The notes: a model not told the origin generated them from the sequence alone. A DNA stretch of 64,000 nucleotides from Anaeromicrobium sp. (GCF_025210435.1 NZ_JAOART010000045.1:37870-101869), one strand, 5' to 3'; shown: positions 18,578 to 27,451, counted from the first letter of the stretch. Numbers and translations are program-made.

Positions 18578-19306
18578 TTACTCCATATTAACAATTCTGT
18601 CTATGGGAAGTTTTGCTTCTATAGCCCTTTTAATTCCACGTTCCACTACTCCCACATGTTCTGGTCTATGGGCATCACTATTTATGACAAACATGGCTCC
18701 TTCTTCCATTGCAATCTTTATATCTTCTACTCTCAAATAGGAATGACTACTATTTATTTCAAGTAAGGTATTAGTCTCAGCTGCTGCCTTTGCCACTTCC
18801 TTCATATATACACACCCCTTATCCCCTGGATGGGTAAGTATGTCTATATTATAATTATACATGGCTTTTATAACCGTGTCTGTATTTATAATTTTATTTT
18901 TCTTATCCATATGAGTTAGATATTTACCTAAAAAATTCCTCCCATGAATTATACTATCATGGATAAACTTATTAGATAGGGCACCAAAGTGATACCCTGC
19001 TAAGACTATATCTATATTATCTAATATTTCTCTTTCCACATCTAATCGTCCATCAAAACCTAATATATTACATTCTATTCCAAATTTTACTTTTATCTTA
19101 TCTTGTTTTTCATTTATATTTCTAATCTTTTCCTTCATTTCAGCTATACGACTTTTTTTTATTCCATATAGAAAATGACCATATCCATGATCTGTTATGG
19201 CAATTTCTTTAAGGCCTCTTCCTATGGCCACATTAACATTGTCCTCTATAGTTCCCTTTCCATGACTATATATGGTATGTGTATGATAATCACCTATAAG
19301 TTTCAT
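18578..19306 (-). CDS. PHP domain phosphoesterase (YcdX-like)
   Basis: 242 residues from the ATG at 19306, preceded by AAGAGGA; an open extension upstream runs through a palindrome and is rejected. The N-terminal GDYHTHTIYSHGKGT and the later THPGDKG and NSDAHRPEHVG hold the metal-binding histidines and aspartates of the PHP family. Substrate unknown. It lies 19 bp upstream of rapZ, a link common in Clostridia. Confidence 0.92.
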   Translation of the reverse strand: MKLIGDYHTHTIYSHGKGTIEDNVNVAIGRGLKEIAITDHGYGHFLYGIKKSRIAEMKEKIRNINEKQDKIKVKFGIECNILGFDGRLDVEREILDNIDIVLAGYHFGALSNKFIHDSIIHGRNFLGKYLTHMDKKNKIINTDTVIKAMYNYNIDILTHPGDKGCVYMKEVAKAAAETNTLLEINSSHSYLRVEDIKIAMEEGAMFVINSDAHRPEHVGVVERGIKRAIEAKLPIDRIVNME

Positions 19307-19336
19307 ATATATTCCTCTTTTCCTAGGTATTTTGAA

Positions 19337-19379
19337 GGGACAGTCAAAAACTGTCCCTGCCTTAGGCATATTCAAAAAA
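19337..19379 (-). repeat. Palindrome plus AGGCATATTCAAAAAA word
   Basis: A perfect stem-loop (GGGACAGTCAAAAACTGTCCC, arms of eight bases) at 19337-19357 lies upstream of the PHP gene, followed by AGGCATATTCAAAAAA at 19364-19379. The same 16 bases recur at 62248-62263 beside the IS element. The palindrome lacks a U tract on the minus strand, so it is not a clear terminator. Confidence 0.6.
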
Positions 19380-19520
19380 TAAATTAATCATTTTACTGGT
19401 TATTTGAATTATTTTCTTCATTATGGAATCGCTTACATATGTTTAATATGCTCGCTCACCATGCCTTGAAAACAATCCAAATTCCTCAGAAAATTGACTA
19501 GTTTATTTTTTTCATATGCC

Positions 19521-20438
19521 TTACTCTATTTCACCAATGATTTTCACTTCTGGATTTAAGCATACTCCAAATTTATCTTTTACAGTTTTTTGAACTAATC
19601 TTATTAAGTCTAATACATCCTTAGCAGTGGCATTATCCACATTAACAATAAACCCACTATGCAATTCTGACACTTGGGCTCCCCCTACTTTTACACCTTT
19701 TAATCCTGCGTCTTGGATTAGCTTACCAGCAAAATGATCAGGTGGTCTTTTAAAAGTACTTCCTGCACTAGGTAGACTTAAGGGTTGCTTTGTAGTTCTT
19801 TTTTTAGTCAATTCTTTTATTATATTTTTTATTTCTTCATAATTACCCTTTTCTAACTTTATATCCACCTCTAAGACTATATAACCTTCCCTTTGTACAT
19901 TACTGTTTCTATATTCAAATCCTAGTTCCTCATTATTTAAATAAACCACATTGCCAAACTTATCTATAACAGAAGCCCCTGTTACCACGTCCTTCATTTC
20001 ACCACCATAGGCCCCTGCATTCATAGTAACTGCACCACCTAATGTTCCTGGTATGCCGCTGGCAAATTCAAAGGTTTTAAGGGAATTTTTAAGGGCCAAA
20101 TTGGCAAGGTTAGATAAAAGTACTCCCGCCTGGGCAGTTATCTTTTCATCTTCCACATCTACCTTATTAAAATTACCTCCAATTTTTATGATAGCACCTC
20201 TTATGCCCTTATCTGCTACTAATAAATTACTACCATTTCCTATAATATAGTATTTCACTTCCTCTTCATTAAAAACTTTTAGAGCATGTTTTACTTCTCC
20301 TACAGATTTGGGTAAAATCATAAGATCTACAGGCCCACCTATTTTAAATGAAGTATGTTTTGACATAATTTCATTTTCTCTTATATTGTCCTTATCTATT
20401 CCTTCTATTAATCTATCATATATTCCTTTTATATGCAC
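19521..20438 (-). CDS. murB: UDP-N-acetylenolpyruvoylglucosamine reductase (MurB)
   Basis: 305 residues from a GTG start at 20438, preceded by AGGAG. This FAD enzyme makes UDP-MurNAc in peptidoglycan synthesis. The FAD domain carries KHTSFKIGGPVD, YIIGNGSNLLVAD and GIPGTLGGAVTMNAGAYGGEM. The catalytic serine is in LPSAGSTFKRP, and NPEVKIIGE ends the protein with the conserved glutamate. It is the most upstream gene of the murB to HPr block; a 214-bp gap separates it from the PHP gene, so it may not share one transcript with it. Confidence 0.96.
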   Translation of the reverse strand: MHIKGIYDRLIEGIDKDNIRENEIMSKHTSFKIGGPVDLMILPKSVGEVKHALKVFNEEEVKYYIIGNGSNLLVADKGIRGAIIKIGGNFNKVDVEDEKITAQAGVLLSNLANLALKNSLKTFEFASGIPGTLGGAVTMNAGAYGGEMKDVVTGASVIDKFGNVVYLNNEELGFEYRNSNVQREGYIVLEVDIKLEKGNYEEIKNIIKELTKKRTTKQPLSLPSAGSTFKRPPDHFAGKLIQDAGLKGVKVGGAQVSELHSGFIVNVDNATAKDVLDLIRLVQKTVKDKFGVCLNPEVKIIGEIE

Positions 20439-20505
20439 TAAATCTCAACTCCTAAACCTTCACTATTCTAAATAAAGTATAACATTAAAAGGTATTAAAT
20501 GAAAA

Positions 20506-21855
20506 TCATTCTTTCTTAATGGTTTTATAAGTATTTATTTTATTTTTAGCATGATCTAATCCTTTTTTTATGTTCTTATTCTTAATAAGCATCTGCCTTA
20601 ATTGACTATAAAAATACTCTTGAGTCATATTCCAATTTGGATTAGATATATTTTTAGTATATTTCAAATTTTTTTCTACAAAATCCATTTTATCATTTCC
20701 CATATATATTTCCTCTATATTTTTCTTCACTGGAAATACTCCCACTTCATTTAAGGCCCTTTGGTATTCATCCCTAGATAAAAATTTTAAAAATTTCACA
20801 CACATCTTCAATTTTTCCTCATCCTCTTGCTTAAAAATCCCATAGGCTGAAGTTACCTTAGCTGCTGATATGGGATTTTGCCTCTTACCTATAGGATAAT
20901 TTCCAACTTGAAATTCAAATCCTTCTCCCGATTCATAGGCTTTATTTAAAGTATTTATGGCCCAGGTTCCAGCAGGATATACTCCAATTTTTTTGTCCTT
21001 ATAAAAACTTTTCCAAGCTTGTATTTCTGAACTTTCCCCAAAATCACCTGGTACTACCTTGTGTTTATTTTTTAGATCTACTATTTTTTTTACCCCACTT
21101 ATGGCTTTACTATCATTAAATACATATTCTCCCTTACTATTAAAAACTTCTCCTCCATCTGATAAAAGTATTCCCCAAAGACTATAATCATTTACACCCA
21201 TATAAGCATTAAACCCATAATAATCCATTTTCCCATCACCATCTTCATCCACTGTGAGTTTTTTAAGAGTTTCTATAAATTCATCATAGGTCCAATTTCC
21301 TTCCTTAGGAATTTCAATTCCCCGTTCATTAAACATTTCCACATTCAACAAAAGATTATAAGTACTCATAGTATAAGGAAATCCCCAAATTTTCCCCTTA
21401 TATTTTACTGCCCTTAGGGCATCTGTTTTATACATTCCGATCTCATCTTTGGTCATAAATTCATCTATATTTTGGAGTAACCCCTTAGATATGATTCTCA
21501 CATCTGTAGCCACAGGCCCTATATCTGGATAAGTTTTCGTATCAACAGCCGTATCTAACAACATATGGCCCGTCTTTCTTGATAAGGGTTTAAATTCTAT
21601 ATATACGCCAGGATTTTCTTTCTCAAATCTCTTTATCTTATTCAATATCCAACCATAGTTACTTCCCGTTTGAATATTAGTTTTAGGATAATCCCAAAAG
21701 CTTATTACTCCTTTAAATAAATACTCTTCCTTCTTTATAGTATTATTTTTTATTTCTTCTTTCACATATATAAAATAAAAGGGGCCAATTATTATGAATA
21801 ATATAAGTATGAAAATTAAAAGGGATACAAAATTGCTCCTACCTTTACTACTCAC
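20506..21855 (-). CDS. Orphan membrane-anchored solute-binding protein (family 1 type)
   Basis: 449 residues from a GTG at 21855, eight bases after AGGAGG; another GTG three codons upstream overlaps that site. A single hydrophobic stretch at about 11-32 has no lipobox cysteine or obvious signal-peptidase site, so it is probably an uncleaved anchor. The rest follows the solute-binding family 1 plan (KRFEKENPGVYIEFKPLS, DIGPVATD, NWTYDEFIETLKKLTVDEDGDGKMDYYGF). No permease or ATPase is adjacent. It might supply a transporter encoded elsewhere, or act in a spore-related role near spoIIR; neither can be shown here. Confidence 0.8.
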   Translation of the reverse strand: MSSKGRSNFVSLLIFILILFIIIGPFYFIYVKEEIKNNTIKKEEYLFKGVISFWDYPKTNIQTGSNYGWILNKIKRFEKENPGVYIEFKPLSRKTGHMLLDTAVDTKTYPDIGPVATDVRIISKGLLQNIDEFMTKDEIGMYKTDALRAVKYKGKIWGFPYTMSTYNLLLNVEMFNERGIEIPKEGNWTYDEFIETLKKLTVDEDGDGKMDYYGFNAYMGVNDYSLWGILLSDGGEVFNSKGEYVFNDSKAISGVKKIVDLKNKHKVVPGDFGESSEIQAWKSFYKDKKIGVYPAGTWAINTLNKAYESGEGFEFQVGNYPIGKRQNPISAAKVTSAYGIFKQEDEEKLKMCVKFLKFLSRDEYQRALNEVGVFPVKKNIEEIYMGNDKMDFVEKNLKYTKNISNPNWNMTQEYFYSQLRQMLIKNKNIKKGLDHAKNKINTYKTIKKE

Positions 21856-21957
21856 GCCTACCACCTCCTACTTATATCTATTAAAAAGTTCTTATGCATA
21901 TTCTCTTAATTTCTAAGTTAGTATATTTATAAAAAAACTATTGCAAACATATGCCTG

Positions 21958-22196
21958 TATAGATTTCTGGTGTATAAACTTGCTTTATGCGGGCCTATTT
22001 CAGGAAAATATATTGAAAATCTTTTCCACCCAAGTCCTTGTCACAAGCGAAAGTTTGAATCTTCGTATATAGGTTCATGTGTCATGTTGGAGTAGCATAG
22101 GATGTTGTGACGTTCCAGGGTTCCAAAGATTTTCAATATATTTTCCCTTATAGGCAAGTTATTGTATAGAGAAAGCTTAGTGTTACGAAATCTATA
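21958..22196 (+). repeat. 239-bp dispersed inverted-repeat element, copy B
   Basis: Ends are TATAGATTTC and GAAATCTATA. Two perfect 22-nt complementary arms lie at 22003-22024 and 22125-22146 and flank a 100-nt core that includes TTGTCACAAGCG and TTGTGACGTTCC, which can also pair. Sequence is very close to copies A and E. It fills most of the gap between the orphan binding protein and spoIIR. Confidence 0.92.
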
Positions 22197-22285
22197 GAGA
22201 TAGGTCTGAGTTGAGGAAGCTATATACCTGGGAATTGAGAATGGACAAAAATAACAAGGAAAAAAATATATAATATAGTTTAAAA

Positions 22286-22337
22286 ATCCCCCAACTTGCT
22301 AATACTGAAAATAAGAAAAAATATTAGTAATGGGGGA
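22286..22337 (+). promoter_or_regulatory. Hairpin that would cover the spoIIR ribosome site
   Basis: TCCCCCA (22287-22293) and CTAATA (22299-22304) are complementary to TATTAG (22322-22327) and TGGGGGA (22331-22337). The last of these is the GGGGGA ribosome site nine bases before the spoIIR ATG. An RNA starting upstream of 22286 would therefore fold with the ribosome site paired. Confidence 0.6.
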
Positions 22338-22346
22338 ATTATTATT

Positions 22347-23003
22347 ATGAATAAAAAATTTATGGGTATCATTTTATTTTGTGGAATAATATTATTTACT
22401 ACGTTCATGTCTCTAGGTAAAGTTTACGAAAATCAAAGGGCTTATAAAAATGAATTAATAAGATTTCATGTTATAGCCAATAGTGATTCACCAAAGGATC
22501 AAGCTTTAAAATTAAAAGTAAGGGATGAAGTTATAAAAAAATTAAATCCTAAATTTGAAAAATCAAAGAGTCTAGATGAAAGCAGAGATATAATAAAGAA
22601 AAATATAGATATTATAGAAGAAGTAGCAGGAGAGGTAATCGCATCAAATGGATATAATTATGAGGTTAAGGCTAGTTTAGGAGAAGTTAATTTTCCAACT
22701 AAAAACTATGGAAGCATTACCCTACCAGCTGGAGAGTATGAAGCCCTAAGAGTAGTTATAGGAGATGGAGATGGGGCCAATTGGTGGTGTGTATTGTTCC
22801 CGCCCCTATGTTTCATAGATATGGAAAATGGACTTACAGATGAAAGAACTAAAGAAGAAATGAAAAGTGTTTTAACTAAGGAAGAGTTTAATATGATATA
22901 CACTAAGAAAAATCAGGAACTTCCCCTTAAATTAAAATTTAAGATAGTGGAAGTAATAGAGAGTGCTAAGGAAAAAATAAATAATAAATTAGTAATGAAG
23001 TAA
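22347..23003 (+). CDS. spoIIR: Stage II sporulation protein R
   Basis: 218 residues from the ATG at 22347. Family role: made in the forespore and exported, it triggers SpoIIGA to cleave pro-sigma-E in the mother cell. An N-terminal signal or anchor (FMGIILFCGIILFTTFMSLG) is followed by the conserved IRFHVIANSDSPKDQALKLKVRDEV and the C-terminal ANWWCVLFPPLCFID. Forespore expression by sigma-F is expected, but I could not assign a convincing sigma-F promoter in the 150 bp before it. It is flanked on both sides by 239-bp repeats and followed by its own terminator. Confidence 0.95.
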   Translation: MNKKFMGIILFCGIILFTTFMSLGKVYENQRAYKNELIRFHVIANSDSPKDQALKLKVRDEVIKKLNPKFEKSKSLDESRDIIKKNIDIIEEVAGEVIASNGYNYEVKASLGEVNFPTKNYGSITLPAGEYEALRVVIGDGDGANWWCVLFPPLCFIDMENGLTDERTKEEMKSVLTKEEFNMIYTKKNQELPLKLKFKIVEVIESAKEKINNKLVMK

Positions 23004-23029
23004 AGTCAATCATATGGATTGGCTTTTTT
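23003..23029 (+). terminator. Intrinsic terminator after spoIIR
   Basis: AAGTCAATC pairs with GATTGGCTT (one G-U) over a short ATATG loop, followed by TTTTTT. It overlaps the stop codon region. Confidence 0.8.
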
Positions 23030-23049
23030 CTTTTAATAAAAAAATCATA

Positions 23050-23288
23050 TATAGATTTCTTGATTTTAAACTTGCTTTATGTGGGCCTATTTCAGAAAAA
23101 TATATTGAAAATTTTTTCCACCCAAGTTCTTGTCACAAGCGAAAGTATGAATCTTCGTAGATAGGTTCACGTCTCATGTTGGAGCAGCATAGGATGCTGT
23201 GACGTTCCTCAATTCCAAAAATTTTCAATATATTTTCCTTTATAGGCAAGTTACTATATAAAGAAATTTTAGTGTTACGAAATCTATA
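23050..23288 (+). repeat. 239-bp dispersed inverted-repeat element, copy C
   Basis: Same ends and length as copies A and B. In both internal arms the base after GAAAAT is changed from C to T relative to copy B, so the stem still pairs. It lies between the spoIIR terminator and the sleB promoter region. Confidence 0.92.
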
Positions 23289-23290
23289 GT

Positions 23291-23320
23291 GAATAATTAA
23301 ATACAACCTGTTTAAAACTA
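23291..23320 (+). promoter_or_regulatory. Possible sigma-G promoter of sleB-ypeB
   Basis: GAATA fits the -35 pattern GHATR; 18 bases later AAAACTA matches five of seven positions of CATNMTA. SleB and YpeB are made in the forespore under sigma-G in Bacillus. It begins three bases after the end of repeat copy C. Tentative. Confidence 0.4.
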
Positions 23321-23353
23321 ATAATGTGAATATGTAGAAAGGGAGAGTTTTGT

Positions 23354-24067
23354 ATGAATAAAAAATATGGCAGAATTCTATTATTAATTATAGTTATGGG
23401 AATTATAATAGGCATACTGAATATGACCATGGCAGAGACCTTATATTGGGGGGCCAGGGGGGAAACGGTAAGGAGTTTGCAGGATAAATTAAAAAGATGG
23501 GGTTATTTAGAGGGAAATGTGGATGGTGTATATGGAGCTCAAACCTATCGTGCTGTTGTAAAATTTCAAAAGAAACATGGACTAGTGGCCGATGGAGTGG
23601 TGGGAAGTAAGACTGCACAAAAGTTAGGATTAACTTTAAAAAGTAGCAAAACCACACCTAAGGGGGGAGCTAAAACCACAAGTAGTCAGAAAAATAGTAA
23701 GAGTATGGGATATAGGGATAATGAAGTACAACTTTTAGCTAAAGCAATAAATGGAGAAGCCAGGGGAGAACCTTATACGGGGCAGGTTGCCGTGGGGGCA
23801 GTTATTTTAAATAGGGTAAAGCATGCTTCTTTCCCAAATACCATAGCAGGGGTAATATATCAACCAGGAGCTTTTGAAGCCGTTGCTAATGGACAAGTAA
23901 ATGCCAAATTAGTAGAAAGTTCTGTGAAGGCAGCAAGGGATGCATTAAATGGTTGGGACCCTACAGGTGGTTGCAGATATTATTGGAACCCAGCTACGGC
24001 AACTAGCAAATGGATATGGAGTAGGAAGGTGGAAAAGAAAATAGGAAAGCACTGGTTTGGAAATTAA
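23354..24067 (+). CDS. sleB: Spore cortex-lytic enzyme SleB
   Basis: 237 residues. A signal peptide (about 1-27) precedes a peptidoglycan-binding domain at about 30-92 (GETVRSLQDKLKRWGYLEGN, GVYGAQTYRAVVKFQKKHGL) and a low-complexity linker. The Hydrolase_2 catalytic domain has INGEARGEPYTGQVAVGAVILNR, whose first glutamate is the likely acid of this lytic transglycosylase. It degrades muramic-lactam cortex on germination. The next gene is its partner ypeB, 13 bp on, the usual arrangement. Confidence 0.96.
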   Translation: MNKKYGRILLLIIVMGIIIGILNMTMAETLYWGARGETVRSLQDKLKRWGYLEGNVDGVYGAQTYRAVVKFQKKHGLVADGVVGSKTAQKLGLTLKSSKTTPKGGAKTTSSQKNSKSMGYRDNEVQLLAKAINGEARGEPYTGQVAVGAVILNRVKHASFPNTIAGVIYQPGAFEAVANGQVNAKLVESSVKAARDALNGWDPTGGCRYYWNPATATSKWIWSRKVEKKIGKHWFGN

Positions 24068-24080
24068 GGAGAGGATAAGG

Positions 24081-25409
24081 ATGAATAAAAAAAACATATT
24101 ACCCATAGTTTTAGGACTAGCATTAATAATAACTGCCTATTGGGGGTATGATCAGTATAGGGAAAAAAGGAGGTATCATACCCATCTAGTAAATGACTTT
24201 CAAAGAAGGTATTATGACTTATTAGGTAGTGTTCAAACTATAAATACAGATTTATCAAAGCTGTTGGTTTCAACTGGATCTAAGGAAAATATGATCCTTT
24301 ATTCTAACATATGGAGAAATGCTTATAATGCACAGGAGGAAATTTCACAATTTCCAATAAAGCATGGAGAATTACAAAAGACAGAAAAGTTTTTAAGTCA
24401 ATTAGGGGATTATACCTTTGCCATGGCACAAAAGAGTATAGACGATGAGGATTTAAGTAAAAAGGATAGGGAAAATCTAGAAAAACTTCGTGGGTATGCA
24501 TCCACTTTGTCAGTTAGTTTAAATGAATTAAGGGATCAAACATTTTCTGGAAAAGTAATTAAGTTACGATTAAAGGATAAACCTATAGAAAAAAAGGAAA
24601 ACCCCATGCAAAATAAGTTTATCCAATTTGAAGAAAGAATGGTAGAATATCCAGAATTAATTTATGATGGACCCTTCTCAGATCACGTGGCTGCTGGAAT
24701 TAGTCCTAGATTAGAAGGAAAAAAAATATCCTTTGAAGATGCTAAGGAAGTGGCAAAAAAATATTTTGGAAATGTGAATATAAAAGGAGACTCAAAGGAA
24801 CCTGGTGGAAAATTAAATACCTATAGTATCACAGCGTATAAAAATGAAAAAAATCCTATTTACATAGATATTACACAAACTAAAGGATACTTTTCCACCA
24901 TACTAAATAATAGAACCGTAGGAAAACCCACCTTATCGAAAAAACAGGGTATAAAAAAGGCAAATGAGTTCTTAGAAAAAATAGGATTTAAAAATATGAT
25001 TTCCACATATACTTTAACTTATAATAATGCCCTTTTAATAAACTATGTTTATAAAGAGGGGGATGTGGTCATGTACCCTGATTTAGTAAAGGTAAAGGTG
25101 GCCTTAGATAATGGAGAAGTGGTTGGGTTAGATGCTACAAAACATTTGACATCTAATTATAAAAGGCAATTAAAAGCACCAATTATAAGCCTTCAAGAGG
25201 CAAAGGAAAGGATGGGAAATAGGGGAGAATTAGAAGGGGAAGGAAGGCTATGTGTAATTCCTACTAAAAGTTTAAAGGAAATCTTTTGTTATGAATTTAA
25301 GGTTACATATAAGGATGAAACATTTTTAATATATATAAATGCCCATACGGGAAGAGAAGAGAGAATATTAAAATTGATTAAACAAGAGAATGGAACTTTA
25401 ACAATGTAG
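24081..25409 (+). CDS. ypeB: Germination protein YpeB
   Basis: 442 residues from the ATG at 24081 after AAGGAGAGGATAAGG; a TTG eight codons upstream overlaps the end of sleB and is rejected. One N-terminal membrane helix (PIVLGLALIITAYWGYDQY) is followed by a helical region and PepSY-like repeats in the C-terminal half (KISFEDAKEVAKKYFG; TLSKKQGIKKANEFLEKIGF). YpeB is needed to place and stabilise SleB in the spore. A perfect terminator hairpin follows. Confidence 0.95.
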   Translation: MNKKNILPIVLGLALIITAYWGYDQYREKRRYHTHLVNDFQRRYYDLLGSVQTINTDLSKLLVSTGSKENMILYSNIWRNAYNAQEEISQFPIKHGELQKTEKFLSQLGDYTFAMAQKSIDDEDLSKKDRENLEKLRGYASTLSVSLNELRDQTFSGKVIKLRLKDKPIEKKENPMQNKFIQFEERMVEYPELIYDGPFSDHVAAGISPRLEGKKISFEDAKEVAKKYFGNVNIKGDSKEPGGKLNTYSITAYKNEKNPIYIDITQTKGYFSTILNNRTVGKPTLSKKQGIKKANEFLEKIGFKNMISTYTLTYNNALLINYVYKEGDVVMYPDLVKVKVALDNGEVVGLDATKHLTSNYKRQLKAPIISLQEAKERMGNRGELEGEGRLCVIPTKSLKEIFCYEFKVTYKDETFLIYINAHTGREERILKLIKQENGTLTM

Positions 25410-25416
25410 TATATTT

Positions 25417-25448
25417 AATGACATGGAAATTTCCATGTCATTATTTTT
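25417..25448 (+). terminator. Intrinsic terminator after ypeB
   Basis: A 26-base perfect palindrome centred on GGAAATTTCC (arms read AATGACATGGAAA) followed by ATTTTTC. It ends the sleB-ypeB transcript just before repeat copy D. Confidence 0.85.
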
Positions 25449-25452
25449 CATT

Positions 25453-25690
25453 TATAGATTTATCAACACTAAGCTTTATTTATACAGTAACTTGCCTACG
25501 AAGGTAAATATATTTGAATTTTTAGGAATCCGGAGCGTCACTATATCTTAAGCATAGTAAACATGATACGTGAACCTAGTTTTAAAATTTACATTTTAGC
25601 ATGTGACAGGCGACTTGGATGGATAAAAATTCAAATATATTTTCCTGAAGTAGGCTCATATAAAGCAAGTTTATAAATAAGAAATCTATA
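25453..25690 (-). repeat. 238-bp dispersed inverted-repeat element, copy D (divergent)
   Basis: Inverted relative to B. Ends are TATAGATTTATC and GAAATCTATA. It is the most diverged copy, yet both internal arms carry the same changed sequence AAATATATTTGAATTTTTA, so they stay complementary. Core words TGTCACA, AGGTTCACGT and GTGACGCTCC are kept. Confidence 0.85.
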
Positions 25691-25726
25691 ATATATGATA
25701 AAATTAGAAGAAGACTTATTAGATTA

Positions 25727-25755
25727 TTGATTAATAAAATACTTAAGTATAGAAT
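25727..25755 (+). promoter_or_regulatory. Possible sigma-A promoter of ddl
   Basis: TTGATT, a 17-bp spacer and TAGAAT lie 56-84 bp before the ddl start codon, just after repeat copy D. Confidence 0.5.
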
Positions 25756-25810
25756 ATTATTAAATTAAATACAGGTTTGTAGATATACAAACTATTTTGG
25801 GAGGCAAATC

Positions 25811-26896
25811 ATGAGTAAAATTAAATTAGGTGTAATATTTGGGGGAGAGTCTGGAGAGCATGAGGTATCCTTAATGTCAGCCACTTCAGTTATAAATGCT
25901 ATAGATAAAGAAAAGTATGAAGTAATTTCTATTGGAATAACTAAAAAGGGAAAATGGATGATATATGATGGTCCTGTGGACAAAATAGAAACGGGAGAAT
26001 GGGAAAATATAGCTATAGATAGGATAAAATCAGATGGGGAGAAATATGCTTTTAGCATAATTCCAGTGGGAGGAAATAATACTAAAAAATTAAAAGACCT
26101 AGTAGATGTGATTTTTCCAGTACTACATGGACCCTTTGGAGAAGATGGAACTATACAAGGTCTATTTGAAATGGCAAACATTCCTTATGTGGGGGCAGGG
26201 GTATTAGCCTCTTGTGTAGGTATGGACAAAATATATACAAAAAAGGTACTAGAAAGGGATGGATTACCTGTAGGACCATACATGGTAGTAATGAGACGAG
26301 AGTTAGAGAACATGGATAATACTGTATTATCTATAGAAAAAGGATTAGACTATCCCATATTTATAAAGCCAGCTAACTTAGGATCTAGTGTGGGAATTAC
26401 AAAGGCCCATAATAAGGAAGAATTAATTGCTGGATTGAAAGAAGCGGCAAAATATGATAGAAAATTATTATTAGAAAAGCATATAGATGGAAAGGAAATA
26501 GAATGTGCCGTATACGGAAATCATAATCCAAAGGCATCTATAGTTGGCCATATAGTTCCATCCCACGAATTTTACGATTATGAAGCTAAATATTTTGACC
26601 ATGGAAAATCTAAAATGATAATACCAGCACCAATAGAAGAGAAATATAGTGAAAAAATTAGGGAACTGGCAATAGAAGCTTACAAGGCAATTGATGCTAG
26701 TGGCATATCAAGGGTAGATTGTTTCTTAAATGAAGAAACGGGAGAAATATATATAAATGAATTAAATACTATGCCTGGATTTACAAAATATAGTATGTAT
26801 CCACTTTTATGGGAAAATACAGGGGTGAAATATTCTGATTTAATAGATAAACTAATAGACTTTGCATTTAATAGATATAAGGAAAAAAATAGATAA
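25811..26896 (+). CDS. ddl: D-alanine--D-alanine ligase
   Basis: 361 residues. An ATP-grasp enzyme that makes the D-Ala-D-Ala end of peptidoglycan precursors. GGESGEHEVSLMSA at the N-terminus, IKPANLGSSVGI in the ATP-grasp core, and INELNTMPGFTKYSMYP near the C-terminus are family signatures. The omega-loop reads EFYDYEAKY, with the tyrosine typical of D-Ala:D-Ala ligases rather than the VanA or VanC forms. GGGAGG precedes the ATG. The DUF1934 gene follows by 32 bp. Confidence 0.96.
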   Translation: MSKIKLGVIFGGESGEHEVSLMSATSVINAIDKEKYEVISIGITKKGKWMIYDGPVDKIETGEWENIAIDRIKSDGEKYAFSIIPVGGNNTKKLKDLVDVIFPVLHGPFGEDGTIQGLFEMANIPYVGAGVLASCVGMDKIYTKKVLERDGLPVGPYMVVMRRELENMDNTVLSIEKGLDYPIFIKPANLGSSVGITKAHNKEELIAGLKEAAKYDRKLLLEKHIDGKEIECAVYGNHNPKASIVGHIVPSHEFYDYEAKYFDHGKSKMIIPAPIEEKYSEKIRELAIEAYKAIDASGISRVDCFLNEETGEIYINELNTMPGFTKYSMYPLLWENTGVKYSDLIDKLIDFAFNRYKEKNR

Positions 26897-26928
26897 TAGA
26901 TATAGATATATAGAGGAGAGGAAAACAA

Positions 26929-27345
26929 ATGAAGAATGTTATGGTAAGGATAGAAGCAAGTCAACGAGGTGTAGATGGAGAAGAGAATACAATGGAGTTT
27001 ATAACAGAAGGAAAACAATATATGAGAAATGGAGCCATGTATCTTGTATATAAGGAAAGTGAAATATCAGGCATGGAAGGATCTACTACTACTTTAAAAC
27101 TAGAAGAAGATCAGGTGAAGATGAAGAGATTTGGAAGTACTTCATCGGATATGATTTTTAAATTAAAAGAAAGATATACTACTAAGTATAATACTCCCTA
27201 CGGAAATTTTAAAATGGAGATATATACTAAAAAAATAGAGCAAGAAATAGGTGAAGATCAAAAGGCAAAAATATATGTGGAATATATGATGAGTATACAG
27301 GGACTTGTGGAAAGCACTAACAAATTAAATATTTCCATAATGTAG
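26929..27345 (+). CDS. DUF1934 (YwiB-like) protein
   Basis: 138 residues with no signal peptide. The pattern (GEENTMEFITEGKQYMRNGAMYLVYKESEISGMEGSTTTLKL and later TPYGNFKMEIYTKKIE) is that of DUF1934, a small calycin-like beta-barrel found widely in Firmicutes. Biochemical role unknown. It probably shares a transcript with ddl (32-bp gap, ribosome site GAGGAGAGG). A heptad-repeat hairpin begins nine bases after its stop. Confidence 0.85.
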   Translation: MKNVMVRIEASQRGVDGEENTMEFITEGKQYMRNGAMYLVYKESEISGMEGSTTTLKLEEDQVKMKRFGSTSSDMIFKLKERYTTKYNTPYGNFKMEIYTKKIEQEIGEDQKAKIYVEYMMSIQGLVESTNKLNISIM

Positions 27346-27353
27346 TTTATTTT

Positions 27354-27438
27354 GGTTAGACGTTGTTCGTTAATCGTTAGTGGTTATTTGCAAAAACATT
27401 GACCTTAACCATCAACGACAAACGACAAACCTCTAACC
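27354..27438. repeat. Heptad-repeat hairpin 1
   Basis: The left arm is five 7-mers (GGTTAGA, CGTTGTT, CGTTAAT, CGTTAGT, GGTTATT); the right arm, read as its complement, is GGTTAGA, GGTTTGT, CGTTTGT, CGTTGAT, GGTTAAG. The arms are complementary with mismatches, and all fit S-GTT-NNN. It lies between the DUF1934 gene and the sigma-54 activator. Confidence 0.8.
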
Positions 27439-27451
27439 TATCTAATATAGG

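Noticed and set aside
22296-22346. Upstream TTG start for spoIIR giving 17 extra residues
   Set aside because: The codons run through the hairpin and ribosome site; the ATG at 22347 starts the expected signal sequence.
25811-26896. Vancomycin-resistance type ligase
   Set aside because: The omega-loop tyrosine motif is that of ordinary D-Ala:D-Ala ligases and no vanH or vanX gene is adjacent.
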